Origin: Pseudomonadota bacterium
GTDB taxonomy: Bacteria; Pseudomonadota; Alphaproteobacteria; Acetobacterales; Acetobacteraceae
Reading direction: 5' to 3'
Length of the DNA stretch: 5,274 nt
NCBI GenBank assembly: GCA_021798375.1
Contig: JAJZHU010000182.1
Location: 1 to 5,274 of the forward strand
Made by a program: the position numbers and the translations under genes. Each line of letters starts with the position of its first letter. Position 1 is the stretch's first letter. Below the pieces are notes generated by a model, which had not been told where the DNA came from, did no database searches, and saw only the letters and a list, made by a program, of their open reading frames with translations. Positions 1 to 5,216 of this stretch are shown one piece after another.

Positions 1-80
1 GGTTACAATGGCATCCAGAATTTCTGATCGACCCGGGCGACCGGGCGATCTTCCAAGCATTCATCAAGGCAGCCCAATGA
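1..80 (+). CDS. C-terminal fragment of a class I glutamine amidotransferase, peptidase C26 (PuuD-like) family
   Basis: The frame starting at base 3 reads LQWHPEFLIDPGDRAIFQAF followed by IKAAQ and a TGA at 78-80; the 5' part of the gene lies outside the window. The QWHPE block is the His-x-Glu part of the Cys-His-Glu triad of class I glutamine amidotransferases. The Trp before His favours the C26 gamma-glutamyl hydrolase group (gamma-glutamyl-GABA hydrolase and relatives) over TrpG, PyrG, GuaA or CarA, which usually have Phe or Tyr there. About 20 residues after HPE is a normal end for this family. Such enzymes cleave gamma-glutamyl amides in the cytoplasm; the substrate cannot be judged from 25 residues. 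The stop overlaps the next start as ATGA, which suggests translational coupling. The frame and motif are seen directly; the family assignment is from knowledge of the motif. Confidence 0.85.
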   Translation, partial: LQWHPEFLIDPGDRAIFQAFIKAAQ

Positions 81-835
81 CCGACGAAGCCGAAACCGCA
101 CCCGTTGATGATGTAAAGGGCGAGCGGATCGCCAAATTCCTCGCCCGCGCCGGCATCGCCAGCCGCCGCGACGCGGAAAAGCTGCTCGAACAACGCGCCG
201 TGCGGTTGAACGGCGACGTTGTCACCCACCCGGCCACCTTCGTGAAGCCCGGCGACAAATTGACGGTCAAGGGCGTGCCGGTGGCCGAACCCGAACGCAC
301 CCGCCTGTGGCGCTATAACAAGCCCGAGGGCTTGGTGACCACCCACCGCGACCCCGAAGGCCGCCCCACCGTGTTCGACAAGCTGCCGCCCTTCATGCCG
401 CGCGTCGTCTCGGTCGGCCGTCTCGATCTCAACAGCGAAGGCTTGCTGCTGCTGACCAACGATGGCGCGCTGGCCCGCAAGCTCGAACTTCCCGCCAACG
501 GATGGACCCGCCGCTATCGCGTGCGCATCTTTGGCAGCCCGGATCAATCGGATCTCGATAAACTCGCCAAAGGCATCACGATTGAAGGGGTGAACTACCG
601 TAGCATCATTGCCGAACTCGACAGCCGCAATGGCGACAACAGTTGGATTACGGTATCGCTGCAAGAAGGCCGCAACCGCGAAATTCGCCGCGTGATGGGG
701 CATCTGGGGTGGCGGGTTTCGCGGCTGATCCGTGTGGCTTATGGGCCGTTTCAGTTGGGAAAATTGGAGAGTGGGATGGTGGATGAGGTGAGTCAGAAGA
801 TTCTGAAGGAGCAGATTCCACCGGATAAGAAATAA
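77..835 (+). CDS. rluB: rRNA large-subunit pseudouridine synthase, RsuA/RluB/RluE/RluF family
   Basis: A 252-residue protein that isomerises a specific uridine in rRNA to pseudouridine; RluB of E. coli acts on helix 89 of 23S rRNA. Residues about 15-65 form an S4 RNA-binding domain (RIAKFLARAGIASRRDAEKL). The catalytic domain starts near RLWRYNKPEGLV (76-87). The nucleophile is Asp117 in GRLDLNSEGLLLLTND (114-129), and the conserved late block EGRNREIRRVMGHLGWRVSR is at 197-216. I chose the ATG at 77 because AAGG (66-69) lies 7 nt upstream, the S4 domain begins soon after, and the start overlaps the upstream stop. An in-frame ATG at 8 would run through the upstream gene's coding sequence. The family is certain. 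RluB rather than RluE, RluF or RsuA is inferred from the alphaproteobacterial setting next to rsmD. The last ~45 codons switch from C-ending to G-ending codons. Confidence 0.93.
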   Translation: MTDEAETAPVDDVKGERIAKFLARAGIASRRDAEKLLEQRAVRLNGDVVTHPATFVKPGDKLTVKGVPVAEPERTRLWRYNKPEGLVTTHRDPEGRPTVFDKLPPFMPRVVSVGRLDLNSEGLLLLTNDGALARKLELPANGWTRRYRVRIFGSPDQSDLDKLAKGITIEGVNYRSIIAELDSRNGDNSWITVSLQEGRNREIRRVMGHLGWRVSRLIRVAYGPFQLGKLESGMVDEVSQKILKEQIPPDKK

Positions 836-874
836 GAATCTCGTTTAAACCGTTAATAATTTAAGAGCGACGCC

Positions 875-1417
875 ATGCGTATTATTGCGGGGGCCAACAA
901 GGGGAAAATACTTATTGCTCCCGCCGGCGCCAACACGCGGCCCACCGCCGATCGCGCGCGACAGGCGTTGTTCGATATGATCATGCATGCAAGCTGGGGC
1001 GGACGTGATCTGATCGAAGGCGCCGCCGTGCTGGATGCCTTCGCCGGAACCGGCGCGCTGGGGCTTGAGGCCCTCTCGCGCGGTGGTGGATTTTGCCACT
1101 TCATCGAACAGGACAAAGCCGCCCTGGCCGCCCTGCGCGCCAATATCGCCACCTGCAAACGTGGCGACGTGCGCGTGTGGGACGCCAATGCCCTGACTCC
1201 GCCCAAAGGCACGGCCTGCGCCCTGGTGTTCCTCGATCCGCCCTATCACCGAAATCTGGTGCAAGCGGCCGTGCCCAAATTAACCGCATCGGGCTGGATC
1301 GCCCCGGGCAGCATCGTGGTGGCCGAAACCGCCCGCGACGAAGCCGCCCCCACCGGGCAGGGGTTATTGGCCGATCGAACGCATGGTGCCGCGCGGATAT
1401 GGGTTTGGCAGGCATAA
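875..1417 (+). CDS. rsmD: 16S rRNA (guanine(966)-N(2))-methyltransferase RsmD
   Basis: A 180-residue Rossmann-fold methyltransferase, the usual length for RsmD (about 180-200). It uses S-adenosylmethionine to methylate N2 of G966 (E. coli numbering) in 16S rRNA during 30S assembly. The N-terminal MRIIAGANKGK and RPTADRARQALFDM (22-35) are typical of RsmD. Motif I, which binds SAM, is VLDAFAGTGALGLEALSRG (52-70), an acidic residue of the second strand is in HFIEQD (75-80), and the catalytic motif IV is DPPY at 121-124. The start has a modest Shine-Dalgarno AAGAG (863-867) 7 nt upstream. It follows rluB by 39 bp with no terminator between, so the two rRNA-modification genes are probably cotranscribed. 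Nothing is missing or broken. Confidence 0.95.
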   Translation: MRIIAGANKGKILIAPAGANTRPTADRARQALFDMIMHASWGGRDLIEGAAVLDAFAGTGALGLEALSRGGGFCHFIEQDKAALAALRANIATCKRGDVRVWDANALTPPKGTACALVFLDPPYHRNLVQAAVPKLTASGWIAPGSIVVAETARDEAAPTGQGLLADRTHGAARIWVWQA

Positions 1418-1445
1418 CCCGCTGGGCGATTATAGTAGTTTCGTG

Positions 1446-1480
1446 CCGAATTTTGGCGTATGGGGGGACTTTAAATTCGG
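1446..1480. repeat. 8-bp inverted repeat downstream of rsmD
   Basis: CCGAATTT (1446-1453) is perfectly complementary to AAATTCGG (1473-1480) across a 19-nt spacer that contains a run of six G. It starts 28 bp after the rsmD stop. No T-run follows the right arm, so it is a poor intrinsic terminator. It could be a transcript-end hairpin, an operator for the downstream small gene, or chance. Confidence 0.4.
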
Positions 1481-1560
1481 ACAATGCGCAAAATGAAAGT
1501 CGCTATGTTCGATCTGTCATGAATAAGCGCCGGTCAATTTGATTTTTGTCAAGATGAAGC

Positions 1561-1587
1561 CGGGCGCCGGCAGTATGGTGACGCCCG
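1561..1587 (+). other. GC-rich hairpin in the leader of the small gene
   Basis: CGGGCG (1561-1566) pairs with CGCCCG (1582-1587) around a 15-nt loop, 31 bp before the ATG at 1619. TTGTTGATCG follows rather than a clean T-run, so termination is unlikely. Just upstream, GTCAATTTGA (1533-1542) and GTCAAGATGA (1548-1557) form an imperfect direct repeat 15 bp apart. I could not find a convincing sigma-70 promoter in this gap; TATAGT at 1431-1436 resembles a -10 but its best -35 (TTGGCA, 1405-1410) is 20 bp away. Confidence 0.35.
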
Positions 1588-1618
1588 TTGTTGATCGCAA
1601 AAAGGACGGTATCTGACG

Positions 1619-1861
1619 ATGGAGAATCCTCAGAGATTTATGATCACAGCCAAAGATGAGTGTGGCGTCCAGTTGGTTGTAGAGACCAGTAACCACCTGA
1701 TCGCCATGAACCTGATGGAAGCCTGGAAGCAATGCGGCTTTACGGAGATTATGTTAAGCGAGGCCCCCGCATTCGCCGACCGGGTGACGCTCGACGCATC
1801 GGACGCTGAAAACCGTTCGCGTGAGGTGCCGGCGGGCTACCGCAGGGCGTCGGCTGGATAG
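1619..1861 (+). CDS. Small hypothetical protein, 80 residues, no recognised family
   Basis: I do not recognise this protein. The start ATG at 1619 has an AAAGGA (1601-1606) upstream, but the 12-nt spacing is longer than ideal. The alternative ATG at 1640 (Met8) has only weak AG-rich sequence before it. Residues 7-48 look like a small folded unit: a probable beta pair (RFMITAKD and VQLVVET), an amphipathic helix (SNHLIAMNLMEAWKQCGF, 24-41) and a third strand (TEIMLSEA, 42-49). There are two Cys (15, 40), five Met and no signal peptide or membrane segment. The last ~30 residues are polar and probably disordered. It stands alone, 201 bp after rsmD and converging on aspS. The balanced amino-acid content and the absence of a competing gene on either strand support real coding, but no function can be assigned. 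It is less GC-biased in its first half than its neighbours. Confidence 0.6.
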   Translation: MENPQRFMITAKDECGVQLVVETSNHLIAMNLMEAWKQCGFTEIMLSEAPAFADRVTLDASDAENRSREVPAGYRRASAG

Positions 1862-1914
1862 TGGGTGGCGACGACCATTCGGACCGCATTGCATGGGCCC
1901 GCAACCATACTCGA

Positions 1915-3702
1915 TCAGCCTTTCTTCACCACCGGCGGCAGATCCAATTTGATCGACAATTCCTTCAACCTTGCCGCGGGCACTTCGGCCGGCGCGTGCA
2001 TCAGCAGATCCTCGCCTTGTTGATTTAGCGGGAACAGGATCACTTCGCGTATGTTGGGTTCATCGGCCAGCAGCATCACCATGCGGTCCACGCCTGGCGC
2101 GGCGCCGCCATGCGGGGGGGCGCCGTAGCGGAAGGCGTTGAGCATGCCGCCGAAGCGGGCTTCCACTTCTTCCTCGCCGTATCCGGCGATGCGGAAGGCT
2201 TCGATCATGATGTCGGGGCGATGGTTGCGAATGGCGCCCGAGGATAGTTCGATGCCGTTGCAGACGATGTCGTATTGAAAGGCTTTGATGGTCAGCGGGT
2301 CTTGGCCCAGCAGTGCTTCCATGCCGCCTTGGGGCATCGAGAACGGGTTGTGGCTGAAATCGATCAGGCCGGTGTCTTCGTTCAGTTCGTACATCGGGAA
2401 ATCGGTGACCCAGCAGAAACGGAAATCGCCTTCGGCGATCAGGCCGAGTTCATTGCCCAGGCGCGTGCGCACAAGGCCCGCGAATTTGGCGGCTTCCAAT
2501 TCCTTGCCGGCGGCGAAGAACACGGCATCGCCCGCCGAAAGCCCGCAGGCGACGCGGATGGCTTCGGCGCGTTCGGCTTGCAGGTTTTTGGCGATCGGCC
2601 CTTTGGCGCCCTCGGCATCGAAACTGATATAGCCCAAACCGCCCGCGCCGCTTTCGCGCGCCCATTCATTCAATTTATCAAAGAACGAGCGCGGTTTGCT
2701 GGCGGCGCCCGGTGCGGGAATGGCGCGCACCACGCCGCCCGCCGCCACGATCTTGGCGAACAGACCGAAACCGGACTGGTCAAAATGCGAGGTGACATCG
2801 GTGATTTTCAGCGGGTTACGCAGATCTGGCTTGTCGGATCCATATTCCAGCATCGAAACATCATACGGGATTCGCACGAAGGGCGGTTTGGAAACACCGC
2901 GTCCATTGGCGAATTCCTCGAACACCGATGCCATCACGGGTTCGATCGTGTTGAACACATCTTCCTGCGTGACAAAGCTCATTTCAAAATCGAGCTGATA
3001 AAACTCGCCGGGCGAGCGATCGGCGCGGCTGGCTTCATCGCGGAAACACGGCGCGATTTGGAAATAGCGATCGAACCCGGCCACCATCAGCAATTGTTTG
3101 AACTGCTGCGGTGCTTGCGGCAAAGCGTAGAATTTGCCGGGATGATTGCGCGCGGGCACGAGGAAATCGCGCGCGCCTTCGGGAGAAGACGCGGTGAGGA
3201 TCGGGGTTTGAAATTCGGTAAATCCCGCTCCGATCATATGGCGGCGCAGGCTTGCGATCACTTTTGCGCGCAGCATCATGTTCTGATGCACCTTGTCGCG
3301 GCGCAGATCGATATAGCGGTATTTCAATCGCAATTCGTCGGGGTAGGATTCGTGCCCGGCGACTTGCAACGGCAACACCGCGGCGGTGGATTGCACTTCC
3401 AGCGTGGCCGCCTGCACTTCGATTTCGCCGGTGGGCAATTTGGGGTTCACGGTGGCGCCTTCGCGCGGCACCACGCGGCCGGTGACGGTGATCACGCTTT
3501 CAGGGCGCAGCTTTTCGGCTTCGTCGAACACGGCCCCGCCCGAGGGGATGACGATCTGCGTCAGGCCGTAATGATCGCGCAGATCGATGAACAGCAGGCC
3601 GCCATGGTCGCGCTTGCTATGCACCCATCCGGAAAGCCGCACATCGGCGCCCGCATCGGTTGCGCGCAATTGGCCACAATGGTGAGAGCGATAGGCGTGC
3701 AT
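1915..3702 (-). CDS. aspS: Aspartyl-tRNA synthetase, probably non-discriminating (Asp/Asn)
   Basis: A 595-residue class IIb synthetase, close to the bacterial norm of about 590, that charges tRNA with aspartate using ATP. The OB-fold anticodon-binding domain spans about 1-110 (CGQLR, SGWVHSKRDHGG, FIDLRDHYGLTQ). The catalytic core has GFTEFQTPIL (160-169, motif 1 region), SPEGARDFLVP (173-183), the QAPQQFKQLLM block (196-206), motif 2 at CFRDE (219-223) with RADRSPGEFYQLDFE (226-240), and motif 3 at GAPPHGGAAPGVDR (527-540). The bacterial GAD insertion lies at about 305-415. His33 (in KRDHGG) and Gly82 (in PREGA) match the residue pair linked to non-discriminating AspRS in Pseudomonas aeruginosa, where E. 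coli has Leu and Lys. I chose the ATG at 3702 because GAGGA lies 7 nt upstream; an in-frame ATG at 3750 would add 16 unconserved residues across the likely promoter. It diverges from rnd. Confidence 0.98.
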   Translation of the reverse strand: MHAYRSHHCGQLRATDAGADVRLSGWVHSKRDHGGLLFIDLRDHYGLTQIVIPSGGAVFDEAEKLRPESVITVTGRVVPREGATVNPKLPTGEIEVQAATLEVQSTAAVLPLQVAGHESYPDELRLKYRYIDLRRDKVHQNMMLRAKVIASLRRHMIGAGFTEFQTPILTASSPEGARDFLVPARNHPGKFYALPQAPQQFKQLLMVAGFDRYFQIAPCFRDEASRADRSPGEFYQLDFEMSFVTQEDVFNTIEPVMASVFEEFANGRGVSKPPFVRIPYDVSMLEYGSDKPDLRNPLKITDVTSHFDQSGFGLFAKIVAAGGVVRAIPAPGAASKPRSFFDKLNEWARESGAGGLGYISFDAEGAKGPIAKNLQAERAEAIRVACGLSAGDAVFFAAGKELEAAKFAGLVRTRLGNELGLIAEGDFRFCWVTDFPMYELNEDTGLIDFSHNPFSMPQGGMEALLGQDPLTIKAFQYDIVCNGIELSSGAIRNHRPDIMIEAFRIAGYGEEEVEARFGGMLNAFRYGAPPHGGAAPGVDRMVMLLADEPNIREVILFPLNQQGEDLLMHAPAEVPAARLKELSIKLDLPPVVKKG

Positions 3703-3709
3703 GGCTTGA

Positions 3710-3714
3710 TCCTC
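3710..3714 (-). promoter_or_regulatory. Shine-Dalgarno of aspS
   Basis: On the minus strand GAGGA sits 7 nt before the ATG at 3702. This decides the aspS start over the longer frame that opens at 3750, which begins with residues not expected in the family. Confidence 0.85.
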
Positions 3715-3732
3715 GGGTAAATAGAGCGCCGC

Positions 3733-3761
3733 ACCAAAACCCTGGGCCATGCGGGTGTCAA
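3733..3761 (-). promoter_or_regulatory. Candidate sigma-70 promoter of aspS
   Basis: The minus strand has a perfect -35 hexamer, TTGACA (3756-3761), in a CTTGACA context as favoured by alphaproteobacterial housekeeping sigma factors. With a 17-bp spacer the -10 would be TTTGGT (3733-3738), which is weak. A start near 3726 would give a short leader of about 24 nt containing the GAGGA site. The -35 is convincing by sequence; the -10 is not, so the exact start point is inferred. Confidence 0.5.
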
Positions 3762-3780
3762 GCCTTTATCGCGCGCCGGC

Positions 3781-3805
3781 GCCATTTGCTGCCTGTCCAA
3801 ATGGC
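3781..3805. promoter_or_regulatory. 8-bp perfect dyad in the aspS-rnd intergenic region
   Basis: GCCATTTG (3781-3788) and CAAATGGC (3798-3805) are perfect inverted arms around the 9-nt spacer CTGCCTGTC. It lies 20 bp upstream of the aspS -35 and 22 bp before the rnd ATG. It could be a two-half-site operator serving one or both divergent genes, or the first hairpin of the rnd leader RNA if transcription starts upstream of 3781. The symmetry is seen directly; the role is inferred. Confidence 0.5.
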
Positions 3806-3806
3806 T

Positions 3807-3825
3807 CGGCTCATGTTAGGAGCCG
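3807..3825 (+). promoter_or_regulatory. Hairpin covering the rnd ribosome binding site
   Basis: CGGCTC (3807-3812) pairs perfectly with GAGCCG (3820-3825) around the loop ATGTTAG. The rnd Shine-Dalgarno AGGAG (3818-3822) spans loop and stem, so folding would bury its GAG part. It begins one base after the neighbouring dyad (3781-3805) and ends two bases before the ATG at 3828. An in-frame ATG in the loop (3813) has no good ribosome binding site of its own. Confidence 0.5.
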
Positions 3826-3827
3826 TT

Positions 3828-5024
3828 ATGGCCAAACCGACATCGAATCCCTTTCCGCCGCTGCAATTCATCACCGCCACCGAAGATTTGGCCGCTCTAT
3901 GCGCGCGGCTGGCGGATGAAACCTTTATCACCATCGACACCGAATTCCTGCGCGAGCGCACCTACTACCCCGAATTGTGTCTGGTGCAGATCGCGGGCCA
4001 GAGCGAACTGGCGGTTATCGATGCGTTGGCGCCGGGGTTGGATCTGGCGCCGCTGGGCGAATTGATGGCGCTGCCCGCGCTGCGCAAGGTCTTTCATGCC
4101 GCCCGCCAAGACGTTGAAATATTTCTGAATATTTTCGGCGCCGTGCCTCTCGACATTTTCGATACGCAAATCGCGGCGATGGTGGCGGGTTATGGCGATC
4201 AGGTCGGTTACGACAGTCTGGTGCAATCCGTCACCGGCGGTCAGATCGACAAGGCGCATCGTTTCAGCGATTGGTCGGCCCGGCCGCTGTCGCCCGCGCA
4301 GTTGAACTACGCCGCCGCCGATGTGACTTATCTGCGCCAGGTTTACGAACGTCTGTGCGAACGGCTCGACCGCGAAGGCCGCCTGGAATGGGTGGCGGAG
4401 GAGATGGCCGAGCTGGCCGATCCCAACACCTATCGCGCCGACCCCGAAACCATGTGGGAACGCCTGCGCCCGCGCACCAACAACCGCCGCATGTTGGGGT
4501 TGCTGCAGGCGATCTGCGCCTGGCGCGAGCGGGAGGCGCAGCGGGTCAATATCCCGCGCCAGCGTTTGCTCAAGGATGAATCGCTGCTGGAAATCGCGGC
4601 CACCGCACCCACCAATGCCGATAGCCTCGCCCGCGTGCGCGGCATCAGCAAGGGCTTTGCCGAGGGCAAAAGCGGGCAGGGGCTGCTTGCCGCGTTGCAG
4701 GCCGCCCACAGCCGCGCCGACGAGGACCTGCCGCAACCGCCCAATTCCAAAGAAGGTCCCCGCCCGTCGCCGGCGTTGGTGGCGTTGTTGAAGGTTTTGC
4801 TGGCCGCCAAAGCGGAAACCCATAATGTGGCGGCGAAACTGATCGCCTCGTCGGATGATCTGGATCGCCTGGCGGCGGAGGACGCGCCCGAAATTCCGGC
4901 GCTGCACGGCTGGCGATATGAATTATTCGGCGCCGACGCGCAGGCGTTGAAGGCGGGCGAGATCGCGCTTGGGGTGAATGGGAAGAAGATCAAGTTGATT
5001 AAAAGTCAGGCCAACGGCGGTTAA
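3828..5024 (+). CDS. rnd: Ribonuclease D (3'-5' exoribonuclease, tRNA 3'-end processing)
   Basis: A 398-residue cytoplasmic exonuclease of the DEDDy group that trims the 3' ends of tRNA precursors and other small RNAs with two metal ions. Exo I is FITIDTEFLRERTYYPELCLVQIA (Asp37, Glu39), Exo II is KVFHAARQDVEIF (Asp95), and Exo III is LNYAAADVTYLRQVYERL (Tyr161, Asp165). These match E. coli RNase D residues 28, 30, 85, 151 and 155 with a shift of 9-10, so the active site is complete. The first HRDC domain covers about 210-290 (RTNNRRMLGLLQAICAWRER onward). A second HRDC-like helical domain covers about 312-385. The ATG at 3828 is chosen because AGGAG (3818-3822) is 5 nt upstream and the protein begins close to the family start; a TTG at 3660 would give a longer frame that overlaps aspS. 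Its ribosome binding site lies in a potential hairpin. Confidence 0.97.
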   Translation: MAKPTSNPFPPLQFITATEDLAALCARLADETFITIDTEFLRERTYYPELCLVQIAGQSELAVIDALAPGLDLAPLGELMALPALRKVFHAARQDVEIFLNIFGAVPLDIFDTQIAAMVAGYGDQVGYDSLVQSVTGGQIDKAHRFSDWSARPLSPAQLNYAAADVTYLRQVYERLCERLDREGRLEWVAEEMAELADPNTYRADPETMWERLRPRTNNRRMLGLLQAICAWREREAQRVNIPRQRLLKDESLLEIAATAPTNADSLARVRGISKGFAEGKSGQGLLAALQAAHSRADEDLPQPPNSKEGPRPSPALVALLKVLLAAKAETHNVAAKLIASSDDLDRLAAEDAPEIPALHGWRYELFGADAQALKAGEIALGVNGKKIKLIKSQANGG

Positions 5025-5030
5025 GCATCT

Positions 5031-5115
5031 TCTTTTTGTGTAACTCCCAAACTGGCGTCATTGCCGCGCTTCGCGCGCAATTTTCTTGGCGATGGCTTGG
5101 GAGTTATCTTTTTGT
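5031..5115. mobile_element. Candidate ~67-bp MITE-like insertion with flanking 9-bp direct repeat
   Basis: TCTTTTTGT occurs at 5031-5039 and again at 5107-5115. Between them lie perfect 10-bp inverted arms, TAACTCCCAA (5041-5050) and TTGGGAGTTA (5097-5106). The interior has a second hairpin at 5060-5081: CGCGC, loop TTC, GCGCG, then a bulged C and four further pairs. Terminal inverted repeats set directly inside a direct repeat is the layout of a transposed element with its target duplication. It is too short to encode anything. The ends are off by one base (G5040 has no partner), and the direct repeat is T-rich, so a chance match or a plain terminator remains possible. Confidence 0.35.
5041..5113 (+). 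terminator. Probable intrinsic terminator of rnd
   Basis: The 10-bp stem TAACTCCCAA / TTGGGAGTTA is followed at once by TCTTTTT (5107-5113), 16 bp after the rnd stop. The 46-nt loop is long for a classical terminator but folds into its own GC-rich hairpin (5060-5081). The arrangement would end rnd transcription whether or not the sequence arrived as an insertion. Confidence 0.5.
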
Positions 5116-5216
5116 TCGCAACATAATACCAGACCGCGTAGAGACTGACCCTTGTGACGTCGTCATCAACTCACTTGGTGTCGTTTGTCCGAACGGGTTT
5201 TGTGCGGCGGAGCCAT

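Noticed and set aside
8..76. Upstream ATG at 8 as the rluB start
   Set aside because: The region encodes the amidotransferase C-terminus in another frame, and the ATG at 77 has a better ribosome binding site and fits the family's start.
794..841. Short inverted repeats near the rluB end (CAGAA/TTCTG and AGATTC/GAATCT)
   Set aside because: Arms of 5-6 bp with low GC, no T-run, and rsmD follows closely; not a credible terminator.
1862..1914. Possible bidirectional terminator between the small gene and aspS
   Set aside because: Only TTGC/GCAA arms around GGGCCC were found, with no strong stem or T-tract on either strand.
2114..2120. Run of seven G inside aspS, a possible slippage or sequencing-error site
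   Set aside because: The frame is intact through it and encodes the expected motif 3 residues (GAPPHGG), so nothing is broken.
2275..3720. 481-codon open frame on the plus strand opposite aspS
   Set aside because: It is fully antisense to a certain aspS gene. Its translation is rich in His, Gly, Phe and Arg and resembles no family, as expected from the complementary strand of a GC-rich gene.
3703..3750. ATG at 3750 as the aspS start
   Set aside because: The extra 16 residues are not typical of AspRS, and GAGGA lies at the right distance only from the ATG at 3702.
3897..4907. 336-codon open frame on the minus strand opposite rnd
   Set aside because: Antisense to a complete RNase D with all catalytic residues; Arg/Gln/His-rich composition and no recognisable motif.
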